A stretch of DNA of 64,000 bases from Seriola aureovittata (GCF_021018895.1 NC_079373.1:5960001-6024000), one strand, 5' to 3'. Positions 23,183-36,238 are shown, counted from the first letter of the stretch. The notes: a model not told the origin generated them from the sequence alone. Translations and numbers: made by a program.

Positions 23183-23754
23183 GGGCGTAGGTTTGCATAT
23201 GGACGATAGGGACGTGTCCCTACCAGTCCTTTTTGAGGACAGAAGTACACTATGTTTAGAGTGAGCCCTCCCAGAGGCTACGTCTCCAAGACGACTGATT
23301 TAGACATGCTAACATTTGATTGGCTGAAAAGGCGGGGACCATCTGGAGGCTCAAGTCATGTACAAATATCGCATTTACTGCCAGAAAACATTGCTGACAA
23401 TGGTGAGTTATCAGTGCTGTCAGTCCATTCCTCAAGCATGGGCTAAAATGTAGTATGTCAGAGGACTTCCTGTCCTGATCTGCACAGCACACATAACCTC
23501 ATTTTTTTTCCATGCCAACACATTTTGTCCTTTTGTAGATATCATTCCACCAAAAGAGAGACATCAACAGCTCTTTTCACCACCCAGAGTTTAAGTAATA
23601 GGTAGTAAACTAACTAGCCAGTAACCACATTGATTTAAAATGAAAGCCTGATAACTACTTAACTTCACCAGCTCTAGATTAATACTGATGCATCACTGGA
23701 TTCAGGTGACGGGTCGTTGTGTCCCTACCAACATTGAGACCAAACCTGGGCCCC
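23183..23754. mobile_element. non-autonomous DNA transposon with ~31-34 bp imperfect inverted ends
   Basis: The left end GGGCGTAGGTTTGCATATGG (23183 onward, to GATAGGGAC at 23213) is matched by the reverse complement of the right end 23721-23754, which reads GGGCCCAGGTTTGGTCTCAA and then TGTTGGTAGGGAC. Both resemble a teleost repeat end I remember as GGGCGTAGGTTTGGTCTCAA. The ~570-base span encodes no transposase in any frame; the small open frames at 23043-23492 are incidental. I see no obvious target duplication. Confidence 0.6.
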
Positions 23755-26399
23755 CTTAAAATGCTCCACCCTGTTCACCAGCTACTCTTTAACTTTGTCT
23801 GTCTGCCATTCGGTGCCACTCATTGGTGCATTGAAGGATGCACTGAAATGTGACAATTGTTTGATGGTTGCTGAAGGAGATGAAGCTTTGTCTTAACAAG
23901 CTTTGCTGTCAGAGAACAAAGACAGACAAAAAGCTGTGAATATGGTTTGCCTCCTGCATGAAAAGAGGATGTGTTTTCAGCAGCACAATCGAATGTCTTC
24001 CAACATGGTAATACTGAACTTATTATGGAATGTTTTCCTCCACATTGCTCGACAAATCCTCCAGCCTAGACAACTACCCAGCTCATTTGTCCCTACCCTC
24101 GGCTACAACCCATACGAGCGTACCACCCGAACCAATCTAGGCTTATCTGACATCTGTCTGACCCTCTGCTTAGTTTTTCTGCACGTCCGACCTCATAGGG
24201 TGCTGAGAGGTTAAATCTTTATCATTCTTACTGGTTCATGGAGTTCGGTGACCTTATGTAAGTCCAACATACACTGTAGCTCCAACGTTAACCCCAAGCA
24301 AAATAAGTGAAATCAACTGAACTGTACCATTAAAGCGCTTGGAAAAACCAATGTTGTGTGTTTTTTACATACTGGCCTTTTGGCTTGCTGCGTGAGCGAC
24401 ACGACACACAGAAACAGGTTAGAGAAGAAGAGTGAGATGAGGGGAAAAGTGCTGGTGATCAGCACACTGCAGAGCGAGCTGGAAATATTGTTGGTGGCAA
24501 CTTAATATAGTTACTATATAAATATAGCGCCCCAGAAGCAGAGCTCCATGCTAATAAGTAGTAAGCTTCTTTAAGTGGGGAAAATAGCATACAGTAAAGG
24601 AGAACCTTTAATTTGAGTTTTAATTGATTAACAAAATTGGAACCTGGTTTTTAGTTTTAAAACAGCATCAGAAAAATAGTCCACACTCTCAGTAAGTAAA
24701 GCGAGAGAGTGGTGTGAGACCCCTTCGCTAGCACAGACTGTGTTGTGCTGGAGAGCATGTTTTGCAGAAATTGTTAGCTGACCTCTTTTTATCCTCCAAC
24801 ATTTTGTTAATGGACTTGAACAACGTCACCCTGCATCACTTACCTGGTCTGAAGTTTCCAGGTGGATTCATGGCTGACGTGGAGTTCAGGTAAACAAGTC
24901 ATTTTGCAGATTCAGCTCTGCGCTCTCTGTCAGCATCATACAGTTTGCTTTTCCCTCTGATTTCCTCTGCTGTATGTGACAACCTTGTACTCTCAATACC
25001 TCCTCTCTTCAATACAGCTATGAACACAATTTCAAGGAAAAATAAACAGTTTCGACAGCTAACAGGAACTGTACAACAGTAACCACTCCTGCCGTGCTTC
25101 AGTCTTCATAACAGCCCTTCACGCCAATTATCACTGCACATATTGTATGATTAAAACAAAATTGAGGGCCAGGATAAAATAACTTTAATTTTTTGCAGTC
25201 CAAAATTTTTCCCTAAAATAGAGAGGTCCAAGCCTACCCCCAGAGTAACAGTAGTCAGTTTGGAGGCAGTTCAAAGGAGAGGAGCCAGGTGTACTGGTAC
25301 TGGGGGGTGAGGCTTGCTAGGCCTGCCAGTGTCACAGGCAACCAAAGGCCAGGTGCTTCCAAAGAGTGACCCCCAAACATCAAGCTAGTTCAGCGCAAAT
25401 ATCTCCCCTGTTTTCTAGTCTTTGTTCTTAAGCCAGCTAGCTGCTGGATGTAGCCTATTCAACATACAGACGCGAGAGTGCTATCGGACGTCTCGTCAAA
25501 CCTCCCACCACAAAGTGAACGTGTTTTATTTTTTCAAATTTTCAAAACTGCTGCTTTAATTAATGAGAAGAGACTGAGAAAACACTTGTTCACACTTTCC
25601 ACTCAATCATGTTACGATACACGCGTTTTATCAGCTCTTGTATAGCAAAAGAAAAACCTGCCAACCGGCTTGTTTCACTGCATCTCATGGATTGAACAGA
25701 GGTAATATCTTTGTCAGCACATTTGTGAGCACAGCTAATGTCATATTGTTTAAAAGTCATCTCTCAAACCTTTCTAATCCCCAAACACACTGTTAAAAGA
25801 ATGTTTGATCAACCAATACATAACCTATAACCTACATACAATCTCACCTTTTTCTGCCATTTGTTATAATCATGTCCCACCTTACTGTTACTTAGCTAAT
25901 AGAAATAATACTAAGGACACTAACACATGCGCCTCAGTCTGTCAGCCTATAATTTAAATGTTTATAAATTATAAACATTCACAAGACACTCAGGGGTCAT
26001 TATGTCATAATGTTTTATGAAGGCTGATACAGACAGCAAGACATAATCGAGCAGCCGTAAGACCAAGACAAGTTATAATTCCTTCTGAGTGTTGTAATAA
26101 TGCACTGCAGATACAGTAGTCAGAGGAGGTGTTACCAGAGAGAGTAAGAACCCAAATGAAATCAGGAGTAGAGGGGGTGGATGGAAAAAAAGGGCGCACA
26201 TGAATATTTTTGGCCAGAAGTTGAACTCCCCGGCAACACACTGCTCCAACACGTTGTGCATTCCCACCAAATCAAGGCTGAAGAAATACTTGGATTAAAA
26301 AAAAAAAATAAAATAAAAAAAGCCTGGCATGTAACGCAGAGATCGTATGAGAAACACCTCATTGTAATCGAGCCCTTGCGTTCATGAAGTCCCTGGAAT
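23755..26399. other. repeat-like and unique DNA, no gene
   Basis: The part 24370-25560 contains CpG-bearing words (CTGCGTGAGCGACACGACAC, CAGACGCGAGAGTGC) and a segment near 24830-24895 that reads like the body of a dispersed repeat. It includes a donor-like CAGGTAAAC which I do not count as a splice site. No ends or coding remnant were found. An A-rich run lies at 26298-26320. Confidence 0.4.
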
Positions 26400-26770
26400 C
26401 AGGCCTGAGTAATTAGAAAATAATCATTGCTGTGTGTATTCGGATTTAGACGTCTGAATGTGCAGCATTGCGCCTTGTGATAACCACCCACAGAGTTGTG
26501 GCCAGCCTCTAATTGCATTTTCAAGTCAAAGGTGTCAGATCAATGACTGTCTGCAGCCTTTTACTGTGTCCTTCACCTAGATATACACCAAGGAGGCTGA
26601 TAACAGTGAGATAGAATCAGTCGGGGTCAGGGATGTCCCAGCGCCGCCATTTGTATCAGTCGTGTGGCGCCATAATGAAACGGAAATTTCATTAGCGTGC
26701 GAGAGCTCACTGCTCAGTATGCACATGACCAGTTCATGTCATATTGTGACTGCGACTCATTATTCACCCA
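26400..26770. other. possible conserved non-coding element
   Basis: Unique sequence without simple repeats, of balanced composition, carrying several homeodomain-like TAATTA/CTAATTG words and a CpG-containing core at 26640-26705. No frame is open across it and no splice context is seen. I infer possible enhancer-type constraint from texture only. Confidence 0.25.
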
Positions 26771-28090
26771 TTTATCAGTATTACGTTTGCTGGCTCTGTT
26801 TCCTTTTAAATGAGGGATTCACACTGACTTCAGTCATTATTATACACCTCTGAAGAAATATCTACATTTTGCCATGAAAATGAAACATCATCCCATCTAA
26901 TCTCCTGCCAAACAAGCTTTGAAATGTGGCTTAAGTAAATACAAATTCAGTATCGCAATAAACCCGAGAAGTTTCTTGTGCTTTGCAATGTTGTATAATA
27001 GGCTCATAAAACAGGAAAATTGAAGAATCCTTAACAGTAAAAGTTCCAATCAGAGAGTCTGTAGTTACAAAATATGATTTATAAACTGCAAAATGGGTAT
27101 AAACTGATTTGGTCTAGTGAGATATATAAGAGGAACTAATGGACGTCAGTGCACTAAGCTTTAGTTGAGGGACAACAATACCCATGATTGTTATGGGTTT
27201 ATTAAAAATGCATAAAGGAACATCAAGTCACAAGATGTTAATTGCAACCACTGAGCCCGATGCTGCCATGTCTGCAGTCCCCCTGGAGTACAGTGTAAAA
27301 CTAATTGCTTGAACGACGTACTTCTTTAAATCACTCTCACATCTTCAGCCCCCCCGGTATTTCACATCCTGTCAAATGATTCAAGCTTGTCACATCGTAA
27401 GGAAACAGCAAGAATTGACAAAGATTCATAACCAATGAAGCTTAGACAAATTGGATCCAGTGTAAAACAAAGGTAGAGGGGAAAATAAATAAGAATAAAG
27501 GATAATAAATAAGGAATATTACATTTACACATAACACAGAATATAATACAAAGCTCAATCTACAGTTAGCATAGATTACAAGTGTAGTAGAGAAATATGA
27601 GGTGAAAAGTAATGGAGTTGAAAATTGTGTTTTCCCCTCCAAAACAAAGGTATATTAGAAATAAAGCGATTTATTTTGGCGAGGTTGGGTATAGGAAGAA
27701 GACACGGGTACAAATGCATGTGAGAGGGAAGTAATATGAAGGGAGCAGGGGTCTAAAATGAGGTTTAAGGCTATGATTGAAAATTTTCGGTGTTCAGTAC
27801 TTTTGTTGCTTCCTCAAATCAGTTTTGTGTGGTACACCTGCTTCTCTGTACTCGCTTTGCTTTGTTGAAATATAAACCTGCTGTTATCCTTCTTAATATC
27901 ATTGTCACAATCTGATTTATTAGTCACTTCCGTAATATACGCTTTGCATACATGGGAGCGGAGATCAGTCTCCACCGGTCAGGGGTGTGTGACAGAAACA
28001 CATTAAAAACACAGACACATAACAAAAACACATAAGACGTACATTAAAAAGACAAAATGCATATTAAAAAAAGAGACACTTTAATGTGTC
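26771..28090. other. AT-rich DNA, no gene
   Basis: Nothing recognised. The end of the stretch (28000-28085) is an A-rich, degenerate ACATTAAAAA-type repetition. Confidence 0.5.
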
Positions 28091-28668
28091 CATCATTTCT
28101 CACATGTGCTGTTGGCACCAAATTCTGACTCTACCATCTGCTGCCTCAGCACAAACCCAGATCCATCAGACCAGGCTACGTTTTTCAGCTGTCCAGTTTT
28201 GGTGTTCTCGTTTCTGACAGGAGTGGAACCTAATGTGGTCTTCTTCTGTTGTGTTGTGTTGTGTATTCTCAGATGCATTTCTGCTCACCACAGTGGTAAA
28301 GGGTGGTTATCTGAGTTACTGTAGCCTTTCTGTCAGCTCCAACCAGCCCAACCTTTCTCCTCTGATCTCTCTCACCAATAAGGCGTTTCCACCCACAGAA
28401 CTGCTGCTCGCTGGATGATTTTTGTTTTTCACATTATTCTGAGTAAAAAACTCTGGAGACTGTTGTGCTTGAAAATCCCAGGAGATCAGCAGTTTCAGAA
28501 ACAAACTCAAACCAGTCTGGCACAAACAATCATGCCACAGTCAGTCACTGACATCACTTCTTTTTTTTTTTTCTCCACTCATTCTGATGTTTGATGTGAA
28601 CAGTGCATTGCACAACAGCCACATAATATGCAGGTGCACAGGCGTTCCTAATAAAGTGCTTGGTGAGT
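28091..28668. mobile_element. long copy of a dispersed teleost repeat ending CCTAATAAAGTG
   Basis: About 580 bases match in order a very abundant fish repeat I remember: GGTTATCTGAGTTACTGTAG, CTGTCAGCTCCAACCAG, AAGGCGTTTCCACCCACAGA, CTCGCTGGATGATTTTTGTT, AAATCCCAGGAGATCAGCAG, CATTCTGATGTTTGATGTGA and the terminal GTTCCTAATAAAGTGCTTGG. I know it as a dispersed element but cannot name its class. A ~60-base piece of the consensus before CAGGTGCACAGG seems deleted here. The open frames of 60-72 codons on both strands are not genes. Confidence 0.75.
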
Positions 28669-31288
28669 CTATCTTTCCGTTAAATTTAAGTTTGAATGTA
28701 TCGGCTTTAAAAAGGTACATAACAGTAGATAACAACCCTTTTTGAATCATTCATTAAATGTTCCTTCATCAAACGTAAGGTATTTACTGTCATTAAGCTG
28801 AGTGACAGTTTTCAGACACATCAGTTATTTTATCTCGACGGCAGTCTGCAAGCTTTGTAAAGGTTTAATATAAAAGTATATTGACAACAAGAGACAGCCG
28901 GTGAAGATAACCAGGGCAGCAGAGTTTTGCAGGTGATGCTGATTAATTGCCTCCTGAAACAAAGAAAGCAATATTGCAGAACAGTCACCATTCAGTTACA
29001 ACGGTCAGTGACATCATCAAAACTGTTGAAGCCTTCAGCTGAGCCGAGCAGAAATGGCTCCACTGAAACTAAAGGAGAGATGAAAATGGGACATTTTCTA
29101 TCCAAGACAGAAGCAGGAGGAGATTTATTGATTCTAATGTATATTTTATAGTGAAACTAAAAAGTGCAAAGACAGAAAGAAAATATTTTATTTTATGGGG
29201 CTTTGCTCTTTAGGGGTAAAATCAATTTCTGCTTTAACAAAAAACTCTGCATTTGTTGATTTTCAAAATGTAAAACCTTTGAGAGAGAGAGAGAAGCAGA
29301 CATAAACACCTTTAAATGCATTTGTGTGTGCATGTGTGCCATATGTGATTGCGTGCGTGTGCATATGTGCATGCCGTGACTGTGTGTGTGAAAACAACAA
29401 ATTCTTTTTCTTCTTTTCAGTTGTTTAGTTCCCCTGCTTTCTGCTCCAGAGGTGAGAAGTGTTAATGAGGGTGCACCAGCCTTCGCCACCTGATAACAAA
29501 TACCGGTCCACAAAACCCATCAATACCGTGATAGTGGTTGCACACAGATTTGCTGGTAATTATGCCCTCTGGATGTTCCTGAATCTGCCCCCCCCCCCAA
29601 ATCCCCAAATCACCCAGCCCCCCCACCCTGCACTGCACTGCACTGCGCTGCGCTGCGTATCTTCTGGTTCCCTCAATCAGAGAAGTAAAGCCACTGAGAG
29701 CCTTAGTATGGGGGTTGGACCAATTAGAGGAAGAAATACAGAGCACAAGAGACTGCTCTTAGATCAGCCAAGCAGAGTAGTGCCAGCCGTTGTTTTTCAG
29801 CTCTCATACAGAAGCTTACCGGTGTGTCAGCTTGAAGAGAAAAGACCACTGTCTACTTGCAGCTTGTTGAGAAGATTGTTGTTTCTTGTTCTATTGAACC
29901 TGGATAACAAGGAACCATAATGACAGAGGGTGCTTTTTTTTCTTGCTCCGTTCGCATCAACTCGGCGCTGCAGATCTTTTCAGGAGGTCAAAACATGACT
30001 GAAAATGGACAACTTTCTGAACAGGCCATTAGCAGTGTTAAGAGTAACAGAAAATTTCTATAAACAGAGCAAAAATTGCACCTTATGACTTAACATCTCC
30101 TGGTTGTTGCTGCTAGCATCAGGCAAATTTAGTGAAATGACCTCCAGCAAGCCATTAGCGTGCTCCAGTGAGACATCGAGGTGGGAAAAGACCCTGATGG
30201 CGCTGAGAAAGGCTTTGCCTCCTCCCCTCCCTCAGGACACTCGTAGGTGGCAAAGTGGCAGAGCTGTTGTCATAGCAACCTCGGTTATTTCAACCGTCCA
30301 TGGCAGGTTCTGACAGATGTGTTAAGCCTTCTGGGCAATTGGAATCGAGAGGATTGACCCTTTCTCACTTTGTTTCTTTTGGGAAGTTCTGATTTCGATA
30401 GGTTGAGAAAAGAAAGGGGGAGTCAGAGCGAGAGACAGAAAGTGAAAGGCAGCCAGCAAGTGAGAGCAAACGTGATCAGTAACCTCCTTTCTGCTCCTCC
30501 CGCTGTGTAATCAACGTGACATTGCAGGTGGAAAGCTCTGGGAACTTTCTTTGCCAACAGGCCCTAGGGTGAGCTGCAGGGATCCCTGGCTGACAGAGAA
30601 ACCCCAGCTCAAGGACTTGTGATGTTCTCTCTCAGTCCATATCAGTCTCACACAGTCAGCAGCATGAACCCAGCTCCTCCACCATCCCTCGGATTACTTC
30701 CAATAAACAGCATTTCTAGTCAGTGCCTGGAAGAGAATATCACCTCTGTCATAGAAAATGCACACAAATGCAGCCGGGGTGTTTTTCCTTCGCTTGCTTG
30801 AATTTCAGAGTTGACATGGTTATTTACATATTGACTCTCATGATCTTTTGAGCCTCAGATGTTTAGAGGCCCAGTTTACACCTCTGGGGGAAAAAAAAAG
30901 AAAGAAAACCAACTAGATTTTAAATGTTTTTTATGTTAGTGGTTCCAAAATCTTTGAAAGGAGCTCATCTGTCGAAACTGAGGCAGATATTGAAATCCCA
31001 CCTCTGACACATGTGATGGGGAAAAAAGGTCATCCAAAAAGAGTTGCCACAGCTGGTGTAGAGCAGGGTATTCCATTTGAAATTTATTATTTTTCTTTTT
31101 AGTAGTTTTCATTTTCTGCAAATAAATATTCTCATTTATTAAAACACGATTCATGACACAAAATAATGGGGTTGCTAATCGCTGGCATATTAACTTCACA
31201 TCCAACAGGATACAGTGTCCCTGTATACTTCAGCCACTCTTTGTTGTGCTGCTAGAATTAGGTTAGACTGAATATAATCTCTAATACA
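28669..31288. other. no recognised gene; simple repeats at 29.3-29.7 kb
   Basis: Includes degenerate GT-rich DNA (29321-29390), C runs near 29588-29622, and a pentamer repeat. The 153-codon open frame over 29459-29920 is stretched by these C-rich repeats (PPPPNPQ...) and has no splice support. A purine-rich stretch lies at 30405-30470. Confidence 0.5.
29631..29657. repeat. pentanucleotide repeat (CACTG/CGCTG)5
   Basis: Three CACTG units followed by two CGCTG units and a partial one; the single-base change suggests a transition inside a short tandem array. Confidence 0.85.
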
Positions 31289-31452
31289 AAGACTAGAGCA
31301 TCAGCTGGAAGCCAGACTGTTCTGCAGATTTGTTGAGCATGTCTCTAACACATCCAAGGTTAATGGTTCAAACCTACCAGGGCCACAAACACAGCGGATG
31401 AAAGCACTCGTGATATTTTAAGGCACTTTGGATAAAAGCACCGATCGCATAT
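31289..31452 (+). mobile_element. tRNA-derived SINE, decayed
   Basis: A B-box-like word GGTTCAAACCT (31365-31375) is followed by ACCAGGGCCACAAACACA and then by the motif GGCACTTTGGATAAAAGCAC. The latter closely matches the 3' body of teleost tRNA-derived SINEs (CTTTGGATAAAAGCGTCTGC). Upstream GAGCATGTCTCTAACACATCCAAGG fits the tRNA-like head between the A and B boxes, but a clear A box is lost. No tail or target duplication was resolved. Confidence 0.7.
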
Positions 31453-33585
31453 GTTCTGTTACAAGTACAAACTCAGTGAGAGTATAGAGCGTAAAGTGGT
31501 AGCGATTACGTTTTGAACTACATAATACAGAACATAATTGTTTGCAAATAGAATTTTACACCAAAATGCTAAATGCACCTTGATGTCCTGACAGCCAAGA
31601 AATGAAAACAAATTGATGGCTTTGGTGGAAGAGAGCGCACATGTTGAATACACATGGTGATTTAAGGTTTGGGCCGTGTTTACACTGCATCCTAAAGAAG
31701 TTCAGCTTTTACTATGTTGGTGTATTACTCTGCACAATTTCCACCACCCAAAGAGGGATCATCTTTTGCCTTTTGCATCCGTTATTGTTTGACTTATTGA
31801 ATTTGGTGATACCACTTGCTGACTTAGGTCGACATTATAATGCACAGGCTGCAGTGGCTGCTGCAGTACTAATGCAGATTAGATGCAGAATACAGTAGAT
31901 GCCTGATGTCGAGTATATATTGGCTACAAGACTCACCCATTAGGTTCTGCTAGTCTTATTAGCATTCGCTGGCATTGCCTGGAAATGTGTCTGCCAGTGT
32001 GTAGCACACTTGATTAGAAGCCAAGAAATGTGAGGGTAGATGTCCTCAGTGCAGTTTCCTTGACAGTCTGAATTACTGAACTTATTTTCACACAGGGACT
32101 TCTGTTTACATGATGGCACCAATAAAAAATATAGCGTGCAGGAAGTATACCAGACCAATTCCCTCTCTCACCACTACAGCCTCATTACCCCAACTGAATG
32201 TAACATTGAGTGAATGTCAATGTTTTATTGCATATTGAACTGACTCCAGTGCCGCTGCAGTGAAACTGTTCCAGACTACAGACTGACAGATGAGGTCCAT
32301 GGTACAGTTGTCAACATCCTGTTCTCTCAGTTTTTTTTGCTGTTGCTTTTAGATCTTGACTTGCAGGGTGTCAGATGCCAGGCGGACGTCCATCTGTTTC
32401 AGTTTGTCAGCTACCTCTTAACCCCATTGGTTGTGACATAGCACATCACATTCGCTGATTTTTTTTTTAACACATCCTGTTTTTTTTTGTTTGTTTTTTT
32501 TTTTGGGGGGGGGGGTTTGCCAAAGGTCACAACTGATGTACGTGCCAGAACCCCTGCCAGTGTCTGTATCTGTGTCGACACATCCTCATTGATGTCTCTG
32601 CACCAGAGACAAAACAGCACCAACCAAGCAAATCCCCCGCCCCCCCCCCCCCCACACCCTATTTATCTCAGGGGACTGCTGCTGTGGTTGTTGATGTGTA
32701 TCTCACTGCATAGGTGCCTGATTATAGTGGAAGGTGGAGAAGCAACTGAGACGGGGTCTGTCTCCATCCTCCTGCAGATAGATTTGGAGAATTTTTAAAG
32801 ACGTTCTTAGACGACACTATCAAAATGGATGCATGGTGACTGTCACAGTGCCATAACATTGTCATCAACATGAGTTAAACTATGATTGTTTATGACTGAT
32901 GTCATTGCATCTTATTACCTCTTTATGAAGCTTCAAGACTCAACCACTAACTTGAGGTAACAGTACTTAATTATGCATGACACTGTTTTAAAGCATTCAA
33001 GAGTAATAAACATTTATTATTATAGTTGAATCCTGACGTAACATGTTTATGACGGCTTATATCACTGCAGCTAATGTCAAGTTGTCATGATGAACCACTA
33101 AAGCAGTGGTTTTGGCTCTGTTCTAACATTTCCTTCAAACAACACCAACCAACAACTCTTTTCATTACAAATCTCATTTCATTCATGGACATAAAATAAT
33201 TGGTATGACTGGTAATTGACTGGTAAAAACCCATTCTGAAAACATAATTTAGAGACAGTAGACACTTAGAAACGGATGAGAAGAGCGGATCAGACTGCCA
33301 GAAATTGTTTCTGCAATAAACAGCCTCTTAAGACTAATGTAAATGATGCACTGCGTCTGCAGACATCATAAACATACAGCAGAAGCTATTGTATTTTTCT
33401 ATATGGGCTTTATGATCCTCAGAGTACATTACATATCGTTCTTATTTAACTTGCAACCTAGAGTTCGTATGAGTTATCTATCAGCTGGTTTCAAAATTAA
33501 AACACCTTTACAGCTACAAAGAGTCTATGCTGTATTACTTTGAATTTATTGATCAATAGGCAAAGAATATCAGGTTTTGCTGTAG
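31453..33585. other. AT-rich DNA with homopolymers
   Basis: No gene. Holds T and G runs at about 32461-32515 and a C run at 32641-32653; the open frame over 32487-32798 is an artefact of these runs. Confidence 0.5.
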
Positions 33586-33733
33586 GTGCAGGGGTGAACT
33601 GAGCATCTGAAACAGTGGGTGTTTTCCTAGGGTCAAAGAATAGAGAATGATGGATGTTGTATAGATCGTAAAGCCCTCTGAGACAAATTTGTGACTTTGG
33701 GTTATATATAAAGAAAACTGAATTGGTTTGACT
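33586..33733 (+). mobile_element. 3' end of a teleost retroelement (AAAGCCCTCTGAG type)
   Basis: Contains TAGGGTCAAAGAATAGAGAA, ATCGTAAAGCCCTCTGAGAC, AAATTTGTGACTTTGGGTTA and the terminal AAAGAAAACTGAATTGG. In order these match the end of a very common fish repeat usually closing with AATAAACTGAATTGAATTG. Only the last ~150 bases are present; the protein-coding part, if this is a LINE, is absent. Confidence 0.65.
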
Positions 33734-35749
33734 CGGCAAAATGGGGGGAAAAAAAAAAGAGTCCAACCATATTGAATATAGATGGAGAAAGTTTGTGGTT
33801 GAGTAATGCTGTTGTAGAGCGGCCAACGAGCAGTACAGCTGTGCCTGTAGCTGGATCATCAATTCATCAGATCTCATGAGCCCATCCTCCTTATTCGGCT
33901 GTTAACTTTCATATATTCCGTCTTTCTGGGTCTACAGCATGGTGCTAATAAGCAAAAATGTCTGACACTGAAAATGCCTGTTTCTCCAAAAATGTTTTTG
34001 GGCTTACAGCCTTGGCATCTCTGTATGCACATGCTTGATGAGAAAAAAAAAAAAACAGAAGCCCAGATCAGATGGAATTAGGAAAGACACCCCATTCTCT
34101 ATGTGAGCAGAGAGTATAACATCATTTATATCCACTGGTTTGGATGCTCTTCTGGATTGCTCGCCCATGTTAATGATCACACTGCTGTCCGTCGTCACCA
34201 TTAAAATAGTAATGATTTTTGTGAGTATTCCCACAGAGCACCGTTTTAATTATTTGAGTATTTTCCCAATTTTTGTGAGACCATTGCACATTCTTAAACA
34301 GCCAAACGATGTGATGATGCACACATCAAAAGCCACGAGTTCACTCCTAAATTAGTGCTGGAGGAGCTGCTTTTCCTTGTGCTCAATTATTCAGATGCTT
34401 ATGTCTCAGAGGTTGGGAAACTGTTTTAGCTTCGGATCAGATAAACCTTATGCATGTTAACAAAAACAAGGACCACAGACTTTTGAGGTAGAATAGTGTA
34501 GTAGAGTAAAACTCTTTCCTCATTATTTCTCTCTCTCTCTCTCTCTTCGTTCGCTCTTTTCTTTGTTCTATTCGATTTTAGCCATCCGTGCATAGCATTT
34601 GTTCAACTCTTGAAGTAGGGGAAGCTTAAGTTTTATAAAGTTCAGCCTTTCCATTAAGTAATGACAAAATACAAACTAAAATCATCCCTTTGCCCACAGT
34701 AGTCTAGTTATTTAAGTCTCCTTTGTGTTGCCCCTGTCTCATGTTTTTGCAGTAAACCCACAACACAATCCTGGCACCAGGTTTCACCAGGTGCAGGCCC
34801 GGTCTCCCATGGGTATACCCTCCTCCAGGCAGTCTCCTTATATGCAATCCAGTTTGAGCCTCACAATCGTTTTGCATTCAGCCTGGCTGTGAAGTTAGTA
34901 AACTGCTCATCGAAAAAGATCAAAGTTAAATTAGTTAAATTACTGCTGCTGCATCACTTAGTTCGTGATCATTGTGTCTTTCCCACTTTTTAGGTTTTCA
35001 GTCATTCCTTTATATACTGTAGCTTTATATAACTGCATGTATAAAATGAGGAGTCAGAAGGGCCTAAAAATCTGAACAATTGACTTAATCACATTAGTCA
35101 TTCACTAACATTTCCTCACGCTGAAACAACCGCAGGTGGAAACTGAGGTGTTGAGTGGATTGGCTGATGGGAGAAAATGGTTCCAGAAGAGCTCAGTATC
35201 ACTCAGAGACACTCCAGTGACAACAAAGTGGAAATGAAATGTGACCTGCATAAAGTATTATCATAATACTGACTCATCCCATACAAGTGGATGTATGTTA
35301 AGTCCCTGTGCAACACCTGTTTAAACACCTTGTTTTCTGACATCTTTCTTTGGCCCGGCTGCTAAGGCAGACTACAATAGTCCACTCTGCAAGGCCAAGC
35401 TGAGCAATGCTAGGCTGCAGGGAGGCTGAGTGTGACTGCTGAGAATACTGCTGTGCCAGTGTTTGTCAATGATGTATCGTGTGCAGGATGAGGCAGCGGC
35501 TTGGGGGTAGATTACTTTCTTAAACAAGGCAACGGTCTTAAAGGGATAGTTACTGCCCTGGCTATTGGTTTCTTTTCCAGGGCCCCTTGACAGCAGTAGC
35601 ATCTTAATTCTGGCTACTGACCAAGGCAGCACATTTCCTGCCAAGAGGCAGCCGCCTGGCTAGTCTGTCCGGCTGCAGTAGAGAAGCTGGACACAGAATA
35701 CTGACAGACAGGTCACTGCAGGAGAGGAACCTCGGTCTAATGTGAATAT
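33734..35749. other. no gene; GC-richer patch 35.34-35.72 kb
   Basis: Contains a TC microsatellite. The patch 35340-35720 is less AT-rich and has no recognised repeat apart from a short TTAAAGGGATAGTT word common in fish repeats. It is a weak conserved-element candidate. Confidence 0.4.
34528..34547. repeat. (TC)n microsatellite
   Basis: About nine TC units. Confidence 0.9.
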
Positions 35750-35894
35750 CACAATATGAATATCAGCCTTAGAGTATCTTCAAGGTATCACCCTTTCCTG
35801 AAGTGGGGATTTGTGTACATTACACTGTACATTACTTGTCTGTTCAAAATAGTTTTTACATTTGTGGATTATTGTTTCTCATATTGTATCTTTT

Positions 35895-35973
35895 GTTTCA
35901 GTGCGGCCTTGAAAAAGAGAGCTTGCTCTCAATGGCCTTCACTGTGTAAGTAAAGGTTTGAATGAATGAATAC
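35895..35973 (+). mobile_element. LINE-type 3' terminus with GAAT tail
   Basis: The segment GGCCTTGAAAAAGAGAGCTT, GCTCTCAATGGCCTTCAC, TAAGTAAAGGTTTGAATGAA matches the end of fish non-LTR retrotransposons (…GAGAG…CTCTCAATGGG…AAATAAAGGTTTGAATGAATGA). The GAATGAATGAAT tail sits on the plus-strand 3' side, giving the orientation. The body upstream (to about 35750) is probably part of the same element but is not diagnostic. A TTTGTTTCAG...GTAAGTAAAG pair here mimics an exon and should not be annotated as one. Confidence 0.65.
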
Positions 35974-36216
35974 TCAGCTAAACTACAGTGTGGTTACAGC
36001 CTGGACAAACACTGAGAAATTTCATCCTCGCTGGAAACCAACTCGAGTTCTGGAAACTGCAAAATCCTCACCAGCAAAGTTTTCTGTTGAGACGAAGCCA
36101 AAGCTATCTACACTGCAACATCCACTGACCCAACAAACCTGCGTATACTTGACAGATAATCCATTGTCTGGTGAGAGAATTGGCCACCCGATGGGAATTT
36201 AACAACCCTTACTTGT

Positions 36217-36238
36217 AAAAAAAAAAAAAAAAAAAAAA
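36217..36238. repeat. poly-A tract (22 A)
   Basis: Uninterrupted A run. Confidence 0.9.

Noticed and set aside
24890..24900. Splice donor CAG|GTAAAC at 24.89 kb
   Set aside because: It falls in repeat-like DNA and no plausible acceptor with an open frame precedes it.
29459..29920. A 153-codon open frame
   Set aside because: It runs through C-rich low-complexity DNA and a CACTG/CGCTG pentamer repeat, which suppress stop codons; the protein shows no family features.
35902..35945. A 44-base 'exon' between TTTTGTTTCAG and GTAAGTAAAG with textbook splice sites
   Set aside because: The sequence is the standard 3' terminus of a fish LINE-type retroelement ending in a GAATGAATGAAT tail; the splice-like words are part of the repeat.
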